A stretch of DNA of 27,989 nt from Phoronis australis. Lineage: Eukaryota > Phoronida > Phoronidae. A program made the translations under genes and the position numbers. Shown here piece by piece: positions 21,261 through 27,989 of this stretch; the stretch's first letter is position 1; the number at the start of each line of letters is the position of its first letter. The stretch lies in assembly GCA_002633005.1 (NCBI GenBank), contig NMRA01000099.1:221962-249950 (forward strand), given 5' to 3'. Below the pieces are notes generated by a model that worked only from the letters and a program-made list of their open reading frames with translations, did not search any database and was not told the origin of the DNA.

Positions 21261-22257
21261 AATCACAGTACAGTGAAAAATTATACTGTGATCTCTTCCA
21301 TTTGAGATGCTGAAAGTGCTCACAGAAATATAATTATTTCTCATTTCTTTCACCTTGTTTCAATGACACAAACTAATTTTCAGTCGCAGCAAACAATTCT
21401 CCATGACTATTAATAGGTAAACAACAAAAAAATTGTTCTACCTTGGTTGAGCCTGATATTTCACTTGCAAGCAGAGTTGAAACTGGATTGACAAAATAAT
21501 AACTCCCAAAGTGTCCACAGGACTACAGTTGGGGAGTTTCAATGATTTATGTACCCGAGAGAGGTGCGTGAACTGTAAATTTTGCAACCTGAACAATAAA
21601 CAAGCGCCACTAACACAAAAACGCACCCTGCTTTAAATATTCGTTATCACGGCTCGCACCTTGTAACATTCCGAGACATCTGTAGAGGCGGGATTACAGA
21701 AATTGAAAGACAAACATGAGGAACAAAATCGACTATTGCCTAACAGAAAATAGATTACAAGCACTTTGCTACCTATTTTCAGGCCTAAACCAGAATTGTC
21801 AATTATTGGTGATGTGAACGTGTTTCAGTATTCTTCCAAGATACAGACTTGGCTAACTTGTATTCAGTAAAGTGAGACTGCGCGAGAACCTGCATATTAG
21901 TTTACCAAACACTATATTGGTTTGAGCTGATTCAAATAAGTTCATCAACTTGCCTCAACCTTTAGAAGTCCGGAAAGATTATTTAGCAGAGGCGCATCCT
22001 TGATTTTATCGACAGAGAAGTTTACCAACTCAACATGGGCCCCCCTCTCTGAGCATGAGCAAAACCAGATGCCGGCAACAAACTTTTCAATTGGGGTCCA
22101 GTCTCCCGTCTTGCGAGATTCAAAATACAGACGGTGTTCATTGTCACAAAGAAAGGACAGAAAAAACACCCTTTGGCATCAAGGGTTGCTTATAGAGTGA
22201 CAAGGGATTGAATCACCCAGAGATCCAAGCCTGTTAAAGTAGGTACGCACAAACAAT
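21261..22257. other. INTS8 intron; open frames on both strands at 21945-22200, unassigned
   Basis: No exon is supported. A 74-codon minus-strand frame (21945-22169, with WTPIEKFVAGIWFC) and an overlapping plus-strand frame (22000-22200, with NQMPATNFSIGVQSPVLRDS) look unusually protein-like. However, INTS8 exons C and D align with human INTS8 directly to each other, so neither is an INTS8 exon. It may be a fossil of a mobile sequence. Confidence 0.4.
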
Positions 22258-22440
22258 GTAGTCCTGTAGGGGTTAAAGTGCTGAATCTCCATTTGGGAGA
22301 CATGGGTTCCAATCCTGGCTCACTGGCAGGCAGTTAGACATTACAAAAAGAGTGTTCACTCCTCTGAGCTCAGTCTTAGTAGTGGATGGATGTAAGGAAA
22401 TTAATGAAAACTTACATATATTGCACGGAATTAGCTAGTG
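22258..22440 (+). mobile_element. tRNA-derived SINE, family B, copy 2
   Basis: It has A-box-like tgtaggggttaaagtgctg (from 22265) and B-box gggttccaatcctgg (22304-22318). The body includes actcctctgagctcagtctt, which matches the copy at 13591-13760. The tail runs into AT-rich sequence near 22400-22440. Confidence 0.65.
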
Positions 22441-22493
22441 GCATTCTACAAGAACAAAAAAGATTTCATGGGTAATGAATGAGGGATTTAATA

Positions 22494-22508
22494 ATCACTA
22501 GGTGGCGC
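22494..22508 (+). promoter_or_regulatory. Isolated CTCF-like motif
   Basis: atcactaggtggcgc matches the core of the CTCF-like boxes in the three composite repeats but stands outside them, about 210 bases from INTS8 exon C. Binding is not shown by sequence alone. Confidence 0.3.
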
Positions 22509-22717
22509 TAATGACAAATGGACCCTCTTTTTGACATTTGAGTAGATCAATAGCAGAAACTAGTTCATCTGCATGGGTGTATTTGCGTGATAAAAGAACT
22601 GAATACAGGCATTTCTATGGATATGTCCCTTACTGCACTAGCGCCACCGAGTGAGTTTTAAGTGTCCCATTGTCTTCACTCTGTTGCCAAGAAGTCCAGA
22701 TTCGAGTAACAACTTAC

Positions 22718-22778
22718 AGTCTTAATCTCCACCTCAGGAGGATTCAGAACTGGTATCACCATCTCCGTCAAGCCTGGC
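22718..22778 (-). CDS. INTS8: INTS8 exon C (20 full codons)
   Basis: Acceptor cattgtag lies before G CCA GGC; donor ACT|GTAAGT follows. The leading G completes the Val codon begun by exon B. It encodes PGLTEMVIPVLNPPEVEIKT and ends in phase 0 for exon D. The other two frames contain a stop or break the joins. Confidence 0.85.
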
Positions 22779-23375
22779 CTACAATGTGCAAACAATAGAA
22801 ATACTGCTTCTATATGAAACCTCATAGAGCTACAGTGAGACCATGCTCCTGAATTGACGACAGGATTTGTAGTGCATGTGGTGCATTGAAAGGAAACTAC
22901 AGCTCTCGCTTACTTATACAATGGCATCGCACGCATCTGTGATCTACAGTGACTAGTTTCAAACTTTCACTTCATTTAAACTCAATTCAAAATCGCCAAC
23001 TTCACATTCGAATAGATACAGTCAGCGGCAGCAAACATGTAGACATCAGAGATTCACTAAACCCCATTCCATGCAAACTGTAACCAGGGTAAACATTCCA
23101 AAAATCATAAATTTTGAAAGGCGATGCTATGTTTAAATTTAAGCTATCAATCCCTACTTTTTATTTTTAATGAGGATTTGATCATTGCCTACGTTAACAG
23201 TTCATAACTTTGAAGCTATCATTAAATAAATAAATATAAGATTTGATCAATGTCAGCAAATATCACTTACGTTCAGAGTTCACAGCTTTGAGGTTACTAT
23301 TAAGTAAATCAATGAATAAATAAAAGTAATAACAAATAGCACCACTCCACAAGACATTGAACCTTTCTCACTTAC

Positions 23376-23441
23376 ACAGCAATATTACTCCCCTTGGATG
23401 GTTTGGGTGGGAAACTAGCACGAACCAGGCTTCTCAAACTC
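23376..23441 (-). CDS. INTS8: INTS8 exon B (21 full codons)
   Basis: Acceptor ttttgtttcag lies before G AGT TTG; donor GT|GTAAGT follows. The leading G completes Trp from exon A, and the trailing GT begins Val completed in exon C. It encodes SLRSLVRASFPPKPSKGSNI, which matches human AIRTIVQSSFPVKQAKPG. Confidence 0.88.
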
Positions 23442-23875
23442 CTGAAACAAAAAAAAATCAACTTAAAAATTAGAAAACACAAATATCAACAGGTTCTGAC
23501 GTTGAGGCCTTTTATTTCTCAGGCTTTATATGCACCTGTTAACACTTAACGTTAGCACACGAAGAATTCTTTGAGAAAAATGACAACAACAATACTAGTG
23601 CAGACAGCAATAATTATCTCATTCCAAAACTAAAACAAAATGCTGCTTGATTTTGGTCAGCACATTCAGCATCGTTTCAACCTCTCCCACAAATTTCGGC
23701 TTTAAGAAGAAATCTGCCCGTGTATCATTTAAGAACACAACTATTTTGATATTTTTTAAATCACAACCACAGATTATATCAGAGCTTTTAATTAAACACA
23801 AAAAGTATGGAGAAAAGAGACCCGAATCCTATTTCTAGACTTTGTTAATGTTTTAACAAAATGTGCAAGGCTTAC

Positions 23876-23986
23876 CAACGATGCCAGAGCTGCAGGGAAA
23901 ACTGGGTGTGGTCGGCCCCAGGGTTGGCATCAGTGGTAGCCTCAAGCAGCTCAGACAGCAGAGTCTTCAACATGAGAAATGGCAGC
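23876..23986 (-). CDS. INTS8: INTS8 exon A (36 full codons)
   Basis: Acceptor tgtctttgtcag lies before G CTG CCA; donor TG|GTAAGC follows. It encodes LPFLMLKTLLSELL and, at its end, LQLWHRW, with the last Trp codon finished in exon B. Human INTS8 has PVLNMLLNELL and AVLLYNRW at the matching places. It is the most upstream INTS8 exon that I can support; the preceding exon must end in a two-base partial codon. Confidence 0.85.
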
Positions 23987-24305
23987 CTGACAAAGACAAA
24001 CAAAATCTTTAAAGCTGTTACAAACCAAAAGTTTTGCCAAAGATATTTTTAATTAACACCACTTACCATTACAAAATTGCTTCCAACTTATAACTCACTT
24101 CTATTAAACAGGGTAAGGGATCAGCTGACACTTAGTGCTTGAGATAATGCTCGGTGCATAAACTGACCAGCCATGACAAGCTAGCGCTTAAAACACGATC
24201 TCAAGCATGGACAAAACTGTCAGCTTTTTTCTACAGACCAGGAACCCGGTCACTTTAACGTGAGTATGTCCAAAAGCAGACTAAGAGGTACGCGCACTGG
24301 AAGCA

Positions 24306-24580
24306 AATTAGCTCAACTCTTAGCTTACATCTGCGATAAAATCAATTGTGAGAATTTTGCCTCGCAAGGCAGTGAGGCAAATGTCTCCATTGCAGGAGTT
24401 CTTTCAACTAGCGGGGGCGTAATCTTCCTAGTCCTTAGTCGATTGCTTTCAGCAGCCACTGAAAATAAATTATTACACCACCTGAAAACAACAAATCTCT
24501 CCTTGGCTCATTCTAACTGTGTGTACTACATTTATGCTGTTTATAATGAACGTAATGAATTCTTCAGTGAGCAATTTGCT
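24306..24580 (+). repeat. Dispersed repeat, copy 1 (flanks folate-receptor pseudogene)
   Basis: It aligns with 26200-26470 in the same orientation. Shared blocks are ttagctcaactc, attttgcct, cagtgaggc, tgtctcca, ctttcagcagcca / ctttagcagcca, caacaaatctct, ccttggctcattctaact and tgtgtgta. The copies are diverged, with indels. The 117-codon frame across it is not supported by the second copy. Confidence 0.8.
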
Positions 24581-24604
24581 CGCTGTGAGCGGACAACTTG
24601 CATC

Positions 24605-24645
24605 GAGCTATGAGCTGAGCTATGAGATGAGCTATGAACTGAGCT
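24605..24645 (+). repeat. Short tandem repeat (about 14-bp unit)
   Basis: Three imperfect tandem units of gagctatgagct type. Confidence 0.85.
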
Positions 24646-24742
24646 AAAATTTTTTGACAAACCCCATGAGTTCACATCTTTTCATAGAATAAAAAGTAGA
24701 GAACAAACACCTTAGTCGACATAATGAGGTTAACTGCTAAGA

Positions 24743-25525
24743 ATGAACTTCATAATGTTACAGCTGATTTTGTGTAACTCCATCATAGCAGTTGCAGGGA
24801 ATAATCGAATTGATGCATACCAGAAAGTTGAACAACTCACAGACTCTTGTGTGAAGTTCCCCTTCTGGCACCAGCAAATTAAATGAGGAGAAGAGTTGAG
24901 ACTAGGTGATGCCTGCACACCATGGAGACAGCGAGCATGTTGCCACGGAATTATAACGCAAGAGTCAAGGTTCACATACCATGGCAATCAGACTGGACGA
25001 GGTGTGTTACCTCAGCTGTGTGGGAACATGTCCGAAGGCTGCTGGCGAATGTTCATACAAGACCAATGCATGTATCGATGCTCACCCAACTTAACCCCGT
25101 GGCTAGCCATGGATAAATCTTCCGATGGAATCGAAACCGAGAACGCTAAGTTAGTGCCACTGTGCCGAACAGAGTGCGACCGTTGGTGGAACGAATGCAA
25201 GAATGACTACACGACACGTGTGCTGACAACTACGAGACAGGGCTCAACTACACATCGGATGGTGCTGTGTGTCACAGCAATATGTAGTGCAAGACCTTTG
25301 TGGAATACTTCAGCACAGCAGTCAACTTCTGCAACAGCGTTTACGAGAACGCCTTCAAGGTGACCCCAGATAGTGAATCGCGTATGATATTGTGGTTTAA
25401 CAAAACCCAAGGCAGTGGCCAAACATAAAGCGGAGGAGATCCTTAAGGAACATAAAACAAATAACGGACATAAGGAGTGGAATCATGAGCTGTTATTCAA
25501 CAAGAACAATGATCACAGACACTAA
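24743..25525 (+). pseudogene. Folate-receptor-like protein pseudogene, intronless
   Basis: Members of the folate-receptor family bind folate or related ligands with a Cys-rich extracellular domain. Here an ATG at 24743 begins a signal-peptide-like start (MNFIMLQLILCNSIIAVAG). The family hallmarks follow: CTPWRQRACC, MFIQDQCMYRCSPNLTPW and VPLCRTECDRWWNECKNDYT. The C-terminal half is recognisable in other frames (NFCNSVYENAFKV, MILWFNKTQGS). Four breaks are visible: TGA at 24884-24886, a frameshift at about 25211-25218 where acacg appears duplicated before a conserved Cys codon, TAG at 25285-25287, and a second frameshift near 25411-25417 before VAKHKAEEILKEHK. The last frame ends with TAA at 25523-25525. 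No introns interrupt it, so it is probably a decayed retrocopy, although no clear poly-A tail or target duplication was seen. Some breaks could be sequencing errors, but four together argue for a pseudogene. Confidence 0.88.
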
Positions 25526-26199
25526 ACAGCCAAGGTCATCTATCCCACACATCAGACATAACATTTTAAACTTAATTACAGTGCCATTCTTCTGCCTCTC
25601 CACTGTACTTAAATGTCATATGATTGGCAATTCATGAACAGCAGCACCTAGAGAAAATTTAAGGAGGGTGCAGGGAGCATAAATCTTCACTTCTGATTAT
25701 GATCAATAAAAACGACTGCGAAATAAAGTTCGTTTTCCTGACCAGTGCATGGCAACAAAGTGACTTCTAGCTGAATCCAGCAAGTCACTTGTTCACTAGG
25801 CAGTTATTAAAACCTGAATATTACGTACTGCTGTACAAATATGTGTCTCACGCTTTGAAAACAAGAAGAAATCTACAGCCTGTTGCCAATGACAACCAAT
25901 GTTGTAAAATCTCTTTTTTCATTGAGATTACACCATGTATAATATAATGAGAAATGCTTCCATTGCTTCATGAGGTTGCATGGCTATCTCTGATCTGTGA
26001 CTAATGCAGTTCTAAAAGAATGAGAAGACATTTGTTTACTAGAACAATATGAAATTACAGTACTTTTGGCTGCTACTCCTTCGTGTTATCAAAACATGAT
26101 TTTATATGATACATGTCTTGGTTTGCTGTAATTATAGTTTTTGCACATAAATTATTTTGAGCTTGGTGAGAAAGAAATCGAATTACAAAGAAAAAATTA
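25526..26199. other. No gene seen; polyadenylation-like signals
   Basis: AATAAA occurs at 25705-25710 and 25722-25727, about 180-200 bases past the pseudogene stop, so it may be the remnant 3' untranslated region. Nothing else is supported. Confidence 0.4.
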
Positions 26200-26470
26200 T
26201 TAGCTCAACTCAAAGCTCGCATCTGCAGCAAACTGAACTGAGAGGATTTTGCCTGACGAGACAGTGAGGCGTATGTCTCCACAGCAGGACTTCTTTCATC
26301 TAACGTGCGTTAAATCTTCCCAATCTTTAACTGATTGTCTTTAGCAGCCAATCAAAATTAATAACTGCACCCCTCACAGCAACAAATCTCTCTCCTTGGC
26401 TCATTCTAACTGTGTGTACATTTACACTGATTACAATGAACGTTACGAATTGTTTATTGAGCACTTTGAA
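26200..26470 (+). repeat. Dispersed repeat, copy 2
   Basis: Diverged second copy of 24306-24580 in the same orientation, running into the third CTCF-motif composite repeat without a visible gap. Confidence 0.8.
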
Positions 26471-27195
26471 AATACATTGAGGACCTTTGAAGATACAGAG
26501 GTAAACGTAAAAAATAAAATTGCCACTAGGTGGCACACCAGTACTCAGATCTGTTCGAAAGTCGTCGTCGTTCGTGGTTAACATCATATAAATATACTTA
26601 CTAAATTTCGTAAAGATCCTGCAAACGGTTTAGGAGATACAGCCATAGGTGCAAAAAAACAAAACTACCACTAGGAGGCGCCACAGTAGTCGACGTCGTC
26701 AAAAAATCATCGTTAGACGAGACGTCCACTTCATAGTAAGAACATACATGCCAATTTTCACAATCATCCTTTGAGCCGTTTGGTTGATTATGGGGTGGAC
26801 GCAAAGAACAGACGCAATAAAAACGCCCACTAGTTGGCGCAAACTACGTCGAATCCATTCAAAAAAGGAAGGATAGCGTCATCTCACTAATAGGTGCCTA
26901 CATACCAAATTTCATGAAAATCTGTGAAGGACTTTTGAAGATACAAAGGTAAAAAACAAAAATTGCCACTAGGGGACACACCGGTAGTCGGATCTGTTCC
27001 AAAGTTCGCTCATGCCATCCCATTTGTGAAAGGAACATATGTGCCAAATTTCATGAACATGTGTTAAAGGGTTTTGGAGATAGAGCAGCAGACGCCGGAC
27101 ACCGAACGGACAGACGCCGCACAGATGGACGGACGTACTGGCAGAGATGACGGCATAATGCGTCCACATATAAATATGTGGGCGCACAAAAATGT
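26470..27195 (+). repeat. Composite repeat with CTCF-like motifs, copy 3
   Basis: Boxes are gccactaggtggcac (26522-26536), accactaggaggcgc (26667-26681), cccactagttggcgc (26826-26840) and gccactaggggacac (26965-26979). Spacings are 145, 159 and 139 bases. The four boxes correspond in order to the last four of copy 2. The right end has ggttttggagatagagcag, gatgacggcataatgcg and a hairpin ccacatat-aa-atatgtgg (27164-27181). Frames inside are not coding. Confidence 0.88.
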
Positions 27196-27989
27196 ATACT
27201 TTTGCCGAGTTAAATGTAATTGTTTTGTAAATATTTGGCAAAATGTTCAGACTTTTCGATAAGGTCCTACGTAACCTTATCAAAGTGCAAAGGTGTGCAA
27301 GAATTGCACTTAGTGCAAGATGAATGATCAAAATAAAACTGTTACAGGCCCGTAGGAAGGAAAAAATTATTGGGAGGGCACAAACCAATTTGACTTCGCC
27401 AACCTACCCCCTTGCTATCGTCACGGCCCCCCTCCGTTCTCTGGATGTCACCATATTTGTACCGAACCCCACTAATAGGCTAATACCAGGGATACAGCCA
27501 TCAGTATTTGAGTAACCGTGAACCAACAAACCAACAAAGATTCACGGAGAGTAAGAATGCGTCTAGGCCCCGAGCGCACTGACGGGTAGCTGGGAGCTGC
27601 CTGAAGTAACTATAGCTGGGTCGAAGGTCAAGGTTGCTTTTATTATGACCCATAATCGGGAAAACTTCATTTTATTATGGGGATTCTTTGAAGTAACTTT
27701 TGGAAAAGTGATGTCCCAAGGTGCCTGGTATGAGTGCTTTTGTGGCCGTTTCAGAATCCCTTGATGAAACACTGGCGGTAGTCCAGTTACTGGTTGCTGG
27801 GGAAAATGATACAGAGTGTGTCCCAAAAATGTACATACTTCAACGTCTGGGGTTCAAATTCAGTTCGAGTGGGTAACTAAGATTCTAAGCACGCCTATTG
27901 CATGGTTACACCTTATTTTTAACGTGGATGTGCCTGTCATAACGTTCTCCATGCATGCGCGCACCTGAGGGGGGGCTCGGGGGGGCTCG
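27196..27989. other. No gene seen; G-rich end
   Basis: Open frames at 27324-27826 lack recognisable features. The sequence acagagtgtgtcccaaaaat near 27810-27829 looks like the terminal part of a mariner-type element but no partner end is visible. The window ends in two runs of seven G (27967-27984) in a ggggggctcg tandem. Confidence 0.35.

Larger units (their letters stand above)
4723..23986 (-). other. INTS8: INTS8 partial gene locus (five exons on the minus strand)
   Basis: INTS8 is a TPR/helical-repeat subunit of the nuclear Integrator complex, which cleaves nascent RNA and helps recruit PP2A to RNA polymerase II. Here five minus-strand exons, in transcript order 23876-23986, 23376-23441, 22718-22778, 20131-20304 and 4723-4815, join without frame conflict. 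The junction phases agree: TG+G gives Trp, GT+G gives Val, and the later junctions are phase 0. Compared with human INTS8 from memory, joined exons match LLYNRWAIRTIVQSSFP (here LQLWHRW then SLRSLVRASFP), ILKVLKEQAADSILVLEA (here IKTLLETSNESVAYLEKC) and VCYDLGAAYF (here VCYDLGSFYF). Introns are 434, 597, 2413 and about 15,315 bp. The N-terminal exons, including the WFEF motif in human, and the downstream exons are not visible. Confidence 0.85.

Noticed and set aside
21945-22169. Minus-strand frame as an INTS8 exon between exons C and D
   Set aside because: It would be phase-compatible, but exons C and D join directly and align without a gap to human INTS8, and its donor would be a weak GTTGAG.
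24065-24111. Possible INTS8 exon upstream of exon A, with donor ATG|GTAAGTG on the minus strand
   Set aside because: In the phase required by exon A the frame contains TAA just before the donor, and the match to human INTS8 is too short to trust.
24260-24613. 117-codon plus-strand frame
   Set aside because: It lies on a dispersed repeat whose second copy (26200-26470) does not keep the frame.
5230-27190. CRISPR array suggested by evenly spaced boxes in the composite repeats
   Set aside because: The boxes are about 15 bases, the spacers are 125-145 bases and related to each other, and the DNA is eukaryotic.
26969-27388. 139-codon minus-strand frame
   Set aside because: It spans the end of a composite repeat and adjacent unique sequence and is not kept in copies 1 or 2 of the repeat.

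Overview
The window is nuclear DNA from an animal: AT-rich, spliced, full of diverged interspersed repeats, and without bacterial gene structure. The mix of a Penelope-like element (PLE), several tRNA-derived SINEs and about 2% divergence between near-identical blocks suggests a highly heterozygous marine invertebrate. I cannot place the phylum from the sequence alone.

The one host gene I can support is part of INTS8 (Integrator complex subunit 8) on the minus strand. Five exons, at 23876-23986, 23376-23441, 22718-22778, 20131-20304 and 4723-4815, have consensus splice sites and matching phases. They join into a continuous stretch of about 168 residues that aligns with human INTS8 from roughly the region before its first TPR motif into that motif. 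Upstream exons, including the N-terminus, and all downstream exons lie outside the window or were not found. The intron between the last two exons is about 15.3 kb and holds most of the mobile DNA.

Layout. 1-1674: two diverged copies of a dispersed repeat carrying a decayed HIRAN-like domain. 2226-2513: a direct repeat. 2649-3289: a possible solo LTR. 4325-4402: a TG-rich microsatellite. 4723-4815: INTS8 exon. 5290-6165: first of three composite repeats studded with CTCF-like motifs. 6569-9088: a 1.26 kb unit present twice in tandem with a single N at the junction. 9423-9528: palindrome and tRNA-like sequence. 10331-10394: GT/GGGT microsatellite. 10650-13760: three tRNA-derived SINE-like copies. 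14258-14675: a 3' PLE fragment. 16630-19900: a nearly full-length but dead PLE with pseudo-LTRs, split by a SINE with a perfect 13-bp target duplication. 20131-20304: INTS8 exon. 20440-21260: second CTCF-motif repeat. 22260-22440: another SINE. 22718-23986: three INTS8 exons. 24306-26470: an intronless, broken folate-receptor-like pseudogene on the plus strand between two copies of one repeat. 26470-27195: third CTCF-motif repeat.

No operon-like or clearly new system is visible. The most informative signals are the PLE with its nested SINE, the periodic CTCF-like motif arrays inside and upstream of INTS8, the folate-receptor pseudogene, and a likely assembly-made duplication.
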